NCBI GenBank assembly: GCA_018812925.1
Contig: JAHJCU010000005.1
Location: 134,957 to 198,956, forward strand
Direction of reading: 5' to 3'
Source: Candidatus Omnitrophota bacterium
GTDB lineage: Bacteria; CAIJMQ01
DNA: 64,000 bases
Within the stretch, counting starts at the first letter, position 1. Every line of letters starts with the position of its first letter. The notes beneath the pieces are model-generated. The model was not told the origin of the DNA and searched no databases. It saw only the letters and a program-made list of their open reading frames with translations. Of the stretch, positions 16,875 through 25,049 are shown piece by piece. A program made the position numbers and the translations under genes.

Positions 16875-17903
16875 ATGGCAAAAGAAAGAGTTATAAATCC
16901 GAAACCTACGCTTGAAGACAAAGAACTGGATAATGAACTGCGACCTGCATCTTGGAAGGATTTTGCGGGACAGGGAAAGATTAAGGAGCAGCTGTCCATA
17001 TTTATAAAGGCGGCAAAAGATAGAGGGGAAGCTCTTGACCATATTCTTTTTCACGGGCCTCCGGGATTAGGAAAAACCACTCTTGCCAATATAGTCTCAA
17101 GAGATTTAGGTGTTAATATTAATTCGACATCCGGTCCCGTTATAGAAAGACCCGTAGACTTGTCGGCACTTTTGTCGCGTTTGAAGGAAAAGGAAGTTCT
17201 TTTCGTAGACGAGATACACCGGTTGCCTCATACGGTAGAAGAAGTGCTTTATTCGGCTATGGAAGATTATAAGTTAGACATAATGGTTGGTAAGGGCCCC
17301 TCGGCGCGCGCTATAAAACTTGAACTTCCGCATTATACTTTAATAGGAGCAACCACTCGCACGGGGCTTATTACTTCTCCTTTGAGGGCAAGATTTGGGA
17401 TGATAATTCGCATAGGTTTCTATAATGCCGGCGAACTTGCTCAGATAGTAAAAAGGTCTGCCAGAATTTTGAATATTGAAATAGATGAAGAAGGAGCCTG
17501 GGAATTGGCCTCAAGAAGCCGGGGCACTCCTAGAATAGCAAATAGACTTCTTCGTAGAGTAAGAGATTACGCTCAAGTAAAGGCTAACGGTGTTATTAAT
17601 AAAGATATTACAGCAAAAGCGTTGGAACTTCTGGGTGTAGATGAATATGGTCTTGACGAAATGGATAAACTTTTGCTTAAAACATTGGTGGAAAAGTTTA
17701 ACGGTGGGCCTGTGGGAATAAAGACATTGGCGATATCTTTGGGCGAAGAAGAAGATACTCTCCAAGAAGTATGTGAAGCTTATCTTATTCAGCAGGGTCT
17801 TATAAAAAGAACCGCGCAGGGAAGAGAAGCCACGCCGTTATGTTATGAATGCTTGGGAATTGTTAAAGCAAAATCAAAGGAGCAGAAAAAACTTTTTAAA
17901 TAA
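16875..17903 (+). CDS. ruvB: Holliday junction DNA helicase RuvB
   Basis: 342 aa. Hexameric AAA+ motor for branch migration. It begins with the typical RPASWKDFAGQ segment, then Walker A GPPGLGKTTLAN, Walker B LFVDEIHRL, sensor 1 and arginine finger in IGATTRTGLITSPLRARFG, and a winged-helix C-terminus (RTAQGREATPLCYECLG). Immediately downstream of ruvA, in the usual order. Confidence 0.97.
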   Translation: MAKERVINPKPTLEDKELDNELRPASWKDFAGQGKIKEQLSIFIKAAKDRGEALDHILFHGPPGLGKTTLANIVSRDLGVNINSTSGPVIERPVDLSALLSRLKEKEVLFVDEIHRLPHTVEEVLYSAMEDYKLDIMVGKGPSARAIKLELPHYTLIGATTRTGLITSPLRARFGMIIRIGFYNAGELAQIVKRSARILNIEIDEEGAWELASRSRGTPRIANRLLRRVRDYAQVKANGVINKDITAKALELLGVDEYGLDEMDKLLLKTLVEKFNGGPVGIKTLAISLGEEEDTLQEVCEAYLIQQGLIKRTAQGREATPLCYECLGIVKAKSKEQKKLFK

Positions 17904-17915
17904 AGGGGGATTGTT

Positions 17916-18125
17916 ATGCAAAAAGTTAAAATTTTCATGAGTTCAGCTACAGGAGAAGGTCTTGAAGAACTTGAACAAATTATAAATAAATGGATTGAAA
18001 AAGAGAAAATTGAAATTAAGAATATTTCCACCTCGGTGAGACTTATACCGTCTGGAGAAAGAGCAAGTTTAACATCTGAAATAACAGACCAATTTATAGT
18101 TTGCCTAACCTATGAAAGCAAATAA
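17916..18125 (+). CDS. Small conserved-looking protein of unknown function
   Basis: 69 aa, family not recognised. An alpha/beta pattern is likely: a strand (KVKIFMSS), a helix (GLEELEQIINKWIEK), then two strands. No membrane segment or signal peptide. An AAAGGGGGA ribosome site precedes the ATG at good distance. It is 12 bases after ruvB and overlaps the metG start by 14 bases, so it is very likely translated with its neighbours. Confidence 0.6.
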   Translation: MQKVKIFMSSATGEGLEELEQIINKWIEKEKIEIKNISTSVRLIPSGERASLTSEITDQFIVCLTYESK

Positions 18126-19647
18126 TAATCCGGGCAAATTTTACGTCACTACACCTATTTATTATGTAAATAGCATTCCGCATGTAGGGCATAGCTATAC
18201 CACAATTGCGGCTGATGTTTTAGCGCGTTCTGCTCGTCAAGAAGGTAAAGAGGTATTTTTCCTAACGGGAACAGATGAGCATGGAGAGAAAATAGCCAAG
18301 GCATCTGAAGCTGTTGGAAAAACCCCAAAAGAGTTCTGCGACGAAATTTCCGCAAAGTTCAGATATGTATGGGATAAGCTAAATATATCTTATGATTATT
18401 TTATCCGCACTACCGATAAAAAGCATGAAGACGCGGTAAAAAAATTCTTAAGTAACCTTCATGAAAACGGTCTGATATACAAAGGCAAATATGAAGGGCT
18501 TTATTGTCGAGGATGCGAAAAATTTCTACAAAAAAATGACATAGTAGAAGGTAAATGTCCTCTGCATTTAACAGAGCCGGAATTACTAAAAGAGGAAAAT
18601 TATTTCTTTAAACTAAGCGATTATAGAGATAAACTTATAGAATTGATAGAAAATGACACAATAGAAATACTCCCTATTGCGCTTAAAAAAGAAGTTTTAA
18701 GTAAGTTGATTTTGGGGATAGAAGATATTAGCATTTCCAGGCAAACCGTTCAGTGGGGAATAAATCTTCCGTTTGATGATTCTCAGACAATCTATGTCTG
18801 GATAGACGCTTTAATAAACTATATATCGTCTATAGGATATGCCGATGACAGCAAGAATTTCTCAAAGTGGTGGCCTGCGGATGTGCATTTAATGGCTAAA
18901 GATATATGTTGGTTTCATGCGGTTATCTGGCCCGCGATGCTTTTGGCGGTTGGAGAAAAAACGCCCAAAAAACTTTTTGTCCACGGTTTTTTTACCGTTG
19001 AAGGGCAAAAGATGAGCAAGTCATTGGGCAATATGATAGACCCTTTGCCTTTAGTGGAGGAATACGGAGCAGATACTTTGCGATACTTTCTTTTAACTGA
19101 ATTCCCTTTTGACCACGACGGAGATTTTTCTATCAGGAGACTTGAAGAACGTTATAATAATGACCTTGCAAATGATTTGGGCAATTTGGTTTTGCGCATA
19201 TTGACGATGATAGAAAAATATTGCGAGGGGAAAATTCCAGCTGCAAATGATGAAGCAAACAATATTAAAATAAAATCTATAAAATTAGATTTATCCGCAC
19301 AATTGAATATTCGCAATCGGGAAATCGAAGCTGCGGAATTTTCCAAGGTATTGGTCAATATAATGAATTTGATACGGGAAACCAACCGGATTATAGAAGA
19401 ATACGCTCCCTGGAATTTGGCAAAACAAAAAGATACCGATTCTTTAAATACACTTCTTTATTATTTGGCGCAACGACTTGCAACGATTGCAATATTGATA
19501 TATCCCTTCTTGCCGAACACGAGCGAAGTCATATTTAGACAGCTTGGACTTGAAGTTCCATCGGCTTTTTCAATTAAAGAAAATTTAATAACTCTTTTGC
19601 CGAATAAGAAAATAAAAAAAGAAAAACCGTTATTTCCTAAAAAATGA
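18112..19647 (+). CDS. metG: Methionyl-tRNA synthetase
   Basis: 511 aa, the short form without the C-terminal dimerisation/tRNA-binding domain. Class I signatures: HIGH-type motif in NSIPHVGHSYTTIA and KMSKS in VEGQKMSKSLGNM. A single zinc knuckle (YCRGCEKF, then GKCPLH) lies near residues 123-143, and the anticodon-binding helical domain follows. It overlaps the preceding small gene and shares ATGA with pyrF. Confidence 0.96.
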   Translation: MKANNNPGKFYVTTPIYYVNSIPHVGHSYTTIAADVLARSARQEGKEVFFLTGTDEHGEKIAKASEAVGKTPKEFCDEISAKFRYVWDKLNISYDYFIRTTDKKHEDAVKKFLSNLHENGLIYKGKYEGLYCRGCEKFLQKNDIVEGKCPLHLTEPELLKEENYFFKLSDYRDKLIELIENDTIEILPIALKKEVLSKLILGIEDISISRQTVQWGINLPFDDSQTIYVWIDALINYISSIGYADDSKNFSKWWPADVHLMAKDICWFHAVIWPAMLLAVGEKTPKKLFVHGFFTVEGQKMSKSLGNMIDPLPLVEEYGADTLRYFLLTEFPFDHDGDFSIRRLEERYNNDLANDLGNLVLRILTMIEKYCEGKIPAANDEANNIKIKSIKLDLSAQLNIRNREIEAAEFSKVLVNIMNLIRETNRIIEEYAPWNLAKQKDTDSLNTLLYYLAQRLATIAILIYPFLPNTSEVIFRQLGLEVPSAFSIKENLITLLPNKKIKKEKPLFPKK

Positions 19648-20360
19648 GAAAAGATAAACCGATAATAGTAGCTTTGGATGTTTTTACGAGAAAAGAGGCA
19701 CAGCGCTTAGTAGAAGATTTAGTCGAATATGTTTCCATTTTCAAAATCGGACATCAACTTTTCTTAAAAGAAGGAATGGATATTATCCATATGATTCAAG
19801 ATAAGGGCGCAGAAGTTTTCCTTGACTTAAAATTCCATGATATCCCAAGTGTTATATCAAATGCGGTAGAAGTGGCTTTTAATGAAAAGGTTTATATGTT
19901 GACTCTGCATTCTTTGGGCGGCAGAATGATGCTTGAGCAAGTTGTAAAAAAAGTTAAAACGTTATCTTCGGAAGGAAAGGGCAGGACACCGATACTTTTG
20001 GGCGTTACCATCCTTACGAGTTTAGATGAAGAAAAACTAAAGGAAATGGGTTTTTCTTTGCCGATGAAACAGCAGGTTCTAAAACTTGCCAAAATTAGCG
20101 AAGAGTGTGGTTTGGGCGGAATAGTTTGTTCCGGTGAAGAGATAAGTTTGATAAGAGATAATACAAAAGAGAATTTTATCATTGTTACCCCGGGAGTAAG
20201 ACTGGAGAAGCTACCTTCAGACGACCAAGAAAGAATAATTGCCGTTGAAGATGCAATAAAACGCGGAGCGGATTATTTAGTTATGGGTAGAAGTATAACG
20301 GAAAGTAAAGAACTAAAAAAGAAACTGGAATTGATTTTGGAGAAATTAAATAGATTATGA
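19644..20360 (+). CDS. pyrF: Orotidine 5'-phosphate decarboxylase
   Basis: 238 aa. Last step of UMP synthesis. The beta/alpha barrel shows IVALDVFTRKEAQ, FKIGHQLFLKEG, the catalytic charge network DLKFHDIPS, and the phosphate site in VTPGVRLEKLPSDDQER and DYLVMGRSIT. Start codon overlaps the metG stop (ATGA), so translation is coupled. A promoter for rpsO lies at its end. Confidence 0.96.
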   Translation: MRKDKPIIVALDVFTRKEAQRLVEDLVEYVSIFKIGHQLFLKEGMDIIHMIQDKGAEVFLDLKFHDIPSVISNAVEVAFNEKVYMLTLHSLGGRMMLEQVVKKVKTLSSEGKGRTPILLGVTILTSLDEEKLKEMGFSLPMKQQVLKLAKISEECGLGGIVCSGEEISLIRDNTKENFIIVTPGVRLEKLPSDDQERIIAVEDAIKRGADYLVMGRSITESKELKKKLELILEKLNRL

Positions 20361-20366
20361 TATAAT
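20337..20366 (+). promoter_or_regulatory. Predicted rpsO promoter
   Basis: TATAAT (20361-20366) directly after the pyrF stop, preceded by TG as an extended -10, with a weak TTGGAG (20337-20342) 18 bases upstream. It would give a leader of about 30 bases with AAGGAG before the rpsO ATG. Confidence 0.55.
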
Positions 20367-20400
20367 TCCACCCTAATAATTTAATAAGGAGTTTTTAATT

Positions 20401-20670
20401 ATGCCTTTTACTAAGGAAGATAAAGCGAAAATAGTTGAAGAATTCGGTAAAGACCCTAAAAATACAGGTTCGCCGGAGGTGCAAATAGCAATTATTACAC
20501 AGAGAATAAACACTCTTTCGCAGCATCTTGCGAAATTTAAACATGACCGCACATCCAAAAGAGGATTACTGCAATTGGTCGGTAAAAGAAGAGCTTTACT
20601 AAATTATTTAAAAAAAGAGTCCGAAGCCCGATATTTGGAAACGCTTAAAAAACTTGGTCTTAGAAAGTAA
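20401..20670 (+). CDS. rpsO: 30S ribosomal protein S15
   Basis: 89 aa, standard size. Binds the central domain of 16S rRNA and bridges to the large subunit. Diagnostic segments are NTGSPEVQIAIITQRINTL and the HLAKFKHDRTSKRGLLQLVGKR block. A good ribosome site (AAGGAG) precedes the ATG. It is not next to pnp as in many bacteria but leads into infC-rpmI-rplT. Confidence 0.97.
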   Translation: MPFTKEDKAKIVEEFGKDPKNTGSPEVQIAIITQRINTLSQHLAKFKHDRTSKRGLLQLVGKRRALLNYLKKESEARYLETLKKLGLRK

Positions 20671-20685
20671 ATCTTAAAGAAAACC

Positions 20686-21252
20686 TTGCAAGCAAAAACA
20701 CAAAGAGTTCGAATAAATAGATGGATTAGGGCAGAAACGGTTAGAGTAGTAGGACCCGATAGCAAACAGATAGGCGTTATGCCGTTAAATCGTGCTTTAT
20801 ATATTGCTAAAGAGTTGGAATTAGACCTTGTGGAAGTGGCTCCGGAAGCTAAACCGCCGGTATGCAGAATAATAGATTTCGGAAAATATAAATACGAACA
20901 ACAAAAGAGAGAGAAAAACCAGAAGAAACAACAGAGAGTACAGCAGATGAAGGAAATGGTTTTTAGGCCTTCCATCGGCGAGCACGATTTTGAAGTAAAA
21001 GCAAAACACATCAGAGAGTTTCTTGAGGATGGGCATAAAGCGAAAATAGTAGTGCGATTTAGAAGAGGAGAGATGGCTCGTAAGGAAAGAGGTAGTCAGC
21101 TTCTCGCGAAAATACAGAAAGGGATGGAAGATATAAGTAAAGTTGCAAAACCTTCTTATATGTTAGGCAAAGCACTAATGATGGTTCTTGCGCCTATAGA
21201 AGTTAAGAAAGAGAAAAATGCCAAAACTGAAAACAAAGAAATCGGCGGCTAA
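20686..21252 (+). CDS. infC: Translation initiation factor IF-3
   Basis: 188 aa from a TTG start 15 bases after the rpsO stop. The N-terminal domain has INRWIRAETVRVVGPDS and GVMPLNRALYIAKE, followed by VCRIIDFGKYKYEQQKREK and the C-terminal domain through KPSYMLGKALMMVLAPI. No ATG or strong ribosome site exists near the start. Weak start codons are typical of infC because IF-3 discriminates against them and so limits its own synthesis, an inference here from E. coli. The end overlaps rpmI by 35 bases. Confidence 0.95.
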   Translation: MQAKTQRVRINRWIRAETVRVVGPDSKQIGVMPLNRALYIAKELELDLVEVAPEAKPPVCRIIDFGKYKYEQQKREKNQKKQQRVQQMKEMVFRPSIGEHDFEVKAKHIREFLEDGHKAKIVVRFRRGEMARKERGSQLLAKIQKGMEDISKVAKPSYMLGKALMMVLAPIEVKKEKNAKTENKEIGG

Positions 21253-21415
21253 AAGGTTTCGTCGTTCTGCTTCCGGAAAAATAATAAGAAACAAAGCAGG
21301 AAAACGACACTTTTTAAGCAGTAAAGGTACAACGCAGAAAAGAAGATTAGCGCAAAAAGATACAGTTGATGCGTCAGACCATAAAAGAATAAAAGAGCTG
21401 ATACCTTATAAATAA
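21218..21415 (+). CDS. rpmI: 50S ribosomal protein L35
   Basis: 65 aa, highly basic, standard size. Recognised by MPKLKTKKSAAKRFRR, GKRHFLSSK and the C-terminal IKELIPYK. It starts within the 3' end of infC in another frame, which implies translational coupling. The order infC-rpmI-rplT is conserved across bacteria. Confidence 0.95.
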   Translation: MPKLKTKKSAAKRFRRSASGKIIRNKAGKRHFLSSKGTTQKRRLAQKDTVDASDHKRIKELIPYK

Positions 21416-21416
21416 G

Positions 21417-21452
21417 GACAGATGTCAGAAAACAGAGGACAGAAAAATCTGG
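21417..21452. repeat. CAGA-phrase repeat between rpmI and rplT
   Basis: A run of the phrases GACAGATGTCAG, AAAACAGAG and GACAG. The phrase ACAGATGTCAG and the segment TCAGAAAACAGA recur at 55190-55240 upstream of ctpA's 3' end, so the two loci belong to one dispersed repeat type. Confidence 0.6.
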
Positions 21453-21490
21453 TTTTTGTTATCTGATTACGAACAGGGTGAGGAGTAAAG

Positions 21491-21868
21491 ATGTCTAGAG
21501 TAAAAAGAGGAACAATAAAAAAGAAAAAAAGAAGAAGAATATTAGGCAAAGCAAAGGGATATGTTGCCGGCAGAAGTAAACTCTATACCGTGGCAAAGGA
21601 TGCTGTTCAAAAAGGACTTGTCTATGCCTATAGAGACAGAAGAACAAAAAAGAGAAACTTCCGCAGTTTGTGGATACAGAGAATAAATGCCGCTACAAGA
21701 AGCCAGGGCATAACCTATTCGCAGTTGATTGACGGCTTAGCCAAAGCCAATGTCGAAATAAACAGAAAAATGCTGGCAGAAATGGCAGTCAACGCTCCAG
21801 AATCATTCTCTGCATTAGTTGAAATTGCGAAGAAACATATTACCGTAAAACCTGCTAAGGCGAGTTAA
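21491..21868 (+). CDS. rplT: 50S ribosomal protein L20
   Basis: 125 aa, standard size is near 117-120. Early-assembly protein that binds 23S rRNA domain II and in several bacteria also represses its own operon. Recognised by RVKRGTIKKKKRRRILGKAK, YRDRRTKKRNFR and LWIQRINAATR. A GAGGAG ribosome site lies five bases before the ATG. Confidence 0.96.
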   Translation: MSRVKRGTIKKKKRRRILGKAKGYVAGRSKLYTVAKDAVQKGLVYAYRDRRTKKRNFRSLWIQRINAATRSQGITYSQLIDGLAKANVEINRKMLAEMAVNAPESFSALVEIAKKHITVKPAKAS

Positions 21869-21884
21869 GGATGACTCTGGAAGT

Positions 21885-21936
21885 AAAAAGTTAGAAGTAA
21901 AAAGGTAAAACCACAAGTTAAAAGTTAAAACAAGAA
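21885..21936. repeat. AAGTTA-phrase repeat after rplT
   Basis: Purine-rich phrases GAAGTAAAAAG, TTAGAAGTAAAAAGG and two copies of AAGTTAAAA fill the gap between convergent rplT and the frameshifted gene at 21937. No hairpin terminator is evident. Confidence 0.5.
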
Positions 21937-23068
21937 TTAGAATAGAGTCTTAAGATACACTTGGATAATTTTTACAACACCTTCAAAACAAGCCTTAATG
22001 TCTTCTGAGCTCCATTCTTTTATTTTTTCTCCTGGTTTCGGAGCATGACGAATATCAGCATAACTTGCGTTAGCAACTTTCCCTATCAAATTCCATTCAG
22101 TATTACATCCTATAATATCTTTAGCTTCTTTCTCACCGCCATATTTTTTTTCTAAAACCTCAATGATTTTATAAAGATAAAAGAGAGCAACATCATCCTG
22201 TTTTAAAGCATTATCATGGTATTTGAGTACTAAATTCGCCGTATCGTCACTTTCTATGGTTTGGATTTTAATACGAGTAGCTGTAGCCAATTTTTCCTTG
22301 GCAGGTTCAAATTTTTTATCCAGAATCTCTCGTTCGTTTTCTAATTTTTGCATTTCTTCCTTGATTTTTTCTTCTCCGAGAGATAAAAAAAGATCAATTA
22401 TATTTACCTTCGATTGGGTCTCATAAATTTTCGGTATCACTCTATTAAGAAAAGTAGCTATGATTTCTTCATTAGATTTATATTCAGGCAGTATTATCAA
22501 TTGTCCGTCTCCTATCTCTAGGGAGATACCCAAAATCTCACGGTTCATATTATAAAAAAGAAGAGCCCCACCTTCTCTTATTCTTAGTGGAACATTAATC
22601 GTCTGCAAAATAGGTATTTTTAAGCTGTCTTTTACAACTAAGGGAGAAAGATAATGATTATTGAGGAAGACTAATACTATTACCAGCAAGTGGTTTATAG
22701 TCTTTTGTAAACAATATTCCAGGTATAGATGGGATCCAATTATAAGCTTCATTTTGTTTTTTTAAGTCATCAACTATCCGATTGATAAAAATAAGGAAGG
22801 TGGCACCACGATAAATATGTCTGGATAAATTACTCAAGCTATATTCAGGTGTAAGGTCGTGAATATCACTACTTGAAATACAACCATGTTCATTCCTTGC
22901 AAAACAGTGAGGATCATATACAAATACATCCTTCTCATATACTTGACACGGCAAATTCCTTATTCCGTTACAAAAACCAATCGTACCCGAATCGACATCA
23001 AAACCTTGGTGTTTAAGTTTCTCAGTTAAGCTACTTGAACAATCTAGTAATAAAATACTTGGTATCAT
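21937..23068 (-). pseudogene. Unknown cytoplasmic protein, split by one frameshift
   Basis: Two overlapping frames join into one ~370-residue product. The first, starting at 23068, ends in AGNSISLPQ at 22658. The second continues from about 22660 with NNHYLSPLVVKDSLKIP and runs to 21937. The second frame's own upstream part is an unlikely sequence, so the break (near CTTCCTCAATAATC) is an indel in one gene, either real decay or an assembly error. No family was recognised. A coiled coil (EEMQKLENEREILDKKFEP) precedes a helical C-terminus with YADIRHAPKPGE, loosely recalling HEPN/Apea-type R-x-H domains. No neighbour suggests a role. Confidence 0.6.
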
Positions 23069-23138
23069 AATTATCTTTAACTTTTACAATAACACACTTT
23101 TGTTTCACCATTATATTCCCCCACCAGAAAATTGGCAA

Positions 23139-23292
23139 TCAATTAACAACTGGCAATTGGTAATTAGTAAATGGTAATTGGTAATCTTGAAAATTACGGG
23201 TTACGGTTTACGAATTACCAGTTACGAGACTCAACTTTATGACTGTTACCATTTTCCAAAAGGTTTTAAGTCTTTAGTCTATAGTCTAAATT
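23139..23292. repeat. Palindromic GGTAAT/ATTACC phrase repeat plus TCTATAGTCTA phrase
   Basis: The left arm carries repeats of GGCAATTGGTAATTAGTAAATGG; the right arm carries the complement type (ATTACGGGTTACGG, ACGAATTACCAGTTACGAG), making an imperfect palindrome at 23139-23232. Next to it, at 23268-23292, is the phrase AAGTCTTTAGTCTATAGTCT, seen again at 35161-35195. The same GGTAAA/TTTACC type occurs at 62090-62178. Confidence 0.65.
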
Positions 23293-24751
23293 AAATACTA
23301 TTTGTTACTTCTTCCCCTCGTTTCCCCTTCTCGTATTCTCTGATGTTTTCTATCGTGGTATCGGCGATGTTCTGAAGGGCTTCTTTGGTAAGAAATCCTT
23401 GATGGCTTGTGACTATCACATTATTGAAAGTTGTCAGGCGGGCAAGAATGTCGTCAACTAGTATACGGTTGGAAAAATCCTCAAAGAAGTAATCCTGCTC
23501 ATCCTCATAAACATCTAATCCTGCATAACCTATTTTTCCGTTTTTTAATCCGTCCAAGAGCGCTTTGGTATCTATTAATGCGCCTCTTCCCGTATTAATC
23601 AGCATGACCCCCTTTTTCATTTTTTTGATTGTTTTTTTGTCGATTATATGGCGGGTTTCTGGAGTAAGCGGTATATGAAGACTGATGATGTCGGATTCAG
23701 CCAAAAGTTTGTCCAATGGGACAAAACACACGCCTGTTTGTTTTTCAAGTTCTTTATCTCGGTGTCTTGCATAAGCAAGTAATTTGCATCCAAACCCGGC
23801 GAGAATATTTATGAGGCACTTTCCTATTTTGCCGGGACCTATAATTCCTGCGGTTTTGCCGTGAATATCAAAACCAACCAGCCCGGCAAGTGAAAAATTA
23901 CCTTCACGGATACGGTTATTGGCGCGGTGAACCTTGCGGTTAAGTGTCATCATTAACGCTACTGCGTGTTCAGCTACAGCATATGGCGAATATGCGGGGA
24001 CTCTTGCTACAGTTATTCCGAACTGTTTACATGCCTCTATATCAACGTTATTGTATCCGGCAGAGCGCAGCGCTATCATCTCCACTCCCATATCTTTAAG
24101 TTCCTCAATTACACCCTTATTCACAATATCATTTACAAACACGCAAACTATCTTACAGCCGGCTGCCAGGGAAACGGTTTTTAGTGAAAGGCGGGATTCG
24201 AAAAACTGGATGGAATAATTGTATCGGTTCTGTTTTTTGAAGATTTCTTCCATGTAAGATTTTGAATCAAAAAAAGCTATTTTTAAACGCTTGTCAATAT
24301 TACTAGAAAGTAATTTTGCCACTACAGATGTTTCCCTATGTAAATGTTTACTTAGATGCGCCAGCAGGCCTTTGGCAAGATTGTTATTTTGGTTGAGTAG
24401 TTTTTGAAAAGTAGCATGGTCAATCGTCCATACTTTGGTTTTAGTGCGAGTATGAAGTGTTGCTGAGCGCACTGTTTTCCCAAATAAGCTCATTTCCCCG
24501 GCTATATCGCCCTTTTGCAAAACAGCAACTTGAATTTTAATTTCCTGTTCGCCTTCTTTCAAAACTTCTACCTTGCCGGATTCTATAACCAACATACTAT
24601 CGCCTTTTTCTCCTTCGCGGTAGATGTTTTTACCTTTATTGAAGACTATTGGTTTCATCCTATCCACGAGCAAGCGCAGTGTTTCATTGTCCACAGCGGA
24701 GAAACAGTCCGCTTTCTTAAGTAGTTTCAATAAGTTTGCCTTATATTCCAT
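23291..24751 (-). CDS. Cyclic nucleotide-binding domain fused to D-2-hydroxyacid dehydrogenase (D-lactate dehydrogenase-like)
   Basis: 486 aa from the ATG at 24751, chosen because GGAG lies seven bases upstream; an open frame extends 30 codons further without a ribosome site. Residues ~10-150 form a cNMP-binding beta barrel (KGKNIYREGEKGDSMLVIES, GDIAGEMSLFG, then VRSATLHT, the phosphate-binding cassette). Residues ~160-480 are an NAD-dependent D-lactate/D-2-hydroxyacid dehydrogenase (LRSAGYNNVD, AGIIGPGKIGK as the NAD site, INTGRGALIDT, catalytic HQGF). The fusion suggests a dehydrogenase gated by a cyclic nucleotide. The cassette has the PRE...RSA form with E and R present in GEMSLFG...RSATL, so ligand binding is plausible. 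Confidence 0.88.
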   Translation of the reverse strand: MEYKANLLKLLKKADCFSAVDNETLRLLVDRMKPIVFNKGKNIYREGEKGDSMLVIESGKVEVLKEGEQEIKIQVAVLQKGDIAGEMSLFGKTVRSATLHTRTKTKVWTIDHATFQKLLNQNNNLAKGLLAHLSKHLHRETSVVAKLLSSNIDKRLKIAFFDSKSYMEEIFKKQNRYNYSIQFFESRLSLKTVSLAAGCKIVCVFVNDIVNKGVIEELKDMGVEMIALRSAGYNNVDIEACKQFGITVARVPAYSPYAVAEHAVALMMTLNRKVHRANNRIREGNFSLAGLVGFDIHGKTAGIIGPGKIGKCLINILAGFGCKLLAYARHRDKELEKQTGVCFVPLDKLLAESDIISLHIPLTPETRHIIDKKTIKKMKKGVMLINTGRGALIDTKALLDGLKNGKIGYAGLDVYEDEQDYFFEDFSNRILVDDILARLTTFNNVIVTSHQGFLTKEALQNIADTTIENIREYEKGKRGEEVTNSI

Positions 24752-24867
24752 TTTCTTTCTCCATTTTTTAATTTTGATTTTGTTGGTGTTGCAAGAACAA
24801 AGAATTTTACTCTCATGTAGCGGATAGGTCAAAACAATCACTGTGAGTTTGGGCTAAGAATTTAAGA

Positions 24868-25020
24868 TAGTTGTAAGTTTTAGGTTTTAAGTTCTAAGTT
24901 ACTACTTAAAACTTATCACTTACGACTTATAACTTGTTTCCCCTTTCTTGCTTCTGCGATATTTGTGATGTTATACTTAGACAAAATAGTTTATAGTTTA
25001 GGGTTGAGAGTTTATAGCTA
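24868..25020. repeat. Palindromic AAGTTTTA-phrase repeat upstream of pheS
   Basis: AAGTTTTAGGTTTTAAGTTCTAAGT followed by complement-type phrases (ACTTAAAACTTATCACTTACGAC) forms an imperfect palindrome at 24868-24942. A further run TAGTTTATAGTTTAGGG with GAGTTTATAGC lies at 24987-25018. No T-box leader or other known riboswitch was recognised before pheS. Confidence 0.55.
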
Positions 25021-25049
25021 GCCAACAAAATCAACAAGATAAATGAAAT

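Noticed and set aside
22655-22752. A hydrophobic N-terminus for the 271-codon frame ending at 21937
   Set aside because: The segment is the out-of-frame translation of the preceding frame's coding region. The hydrophobic run is therefore an artefact of the frameshift, not a signal peptide.
24842-25049. T-box leader upstream of pheS
   Set aside because: No T-box consensus (the TGGNACC-type bulge) or specifier-loop structure was found; the region is phrase repeats.
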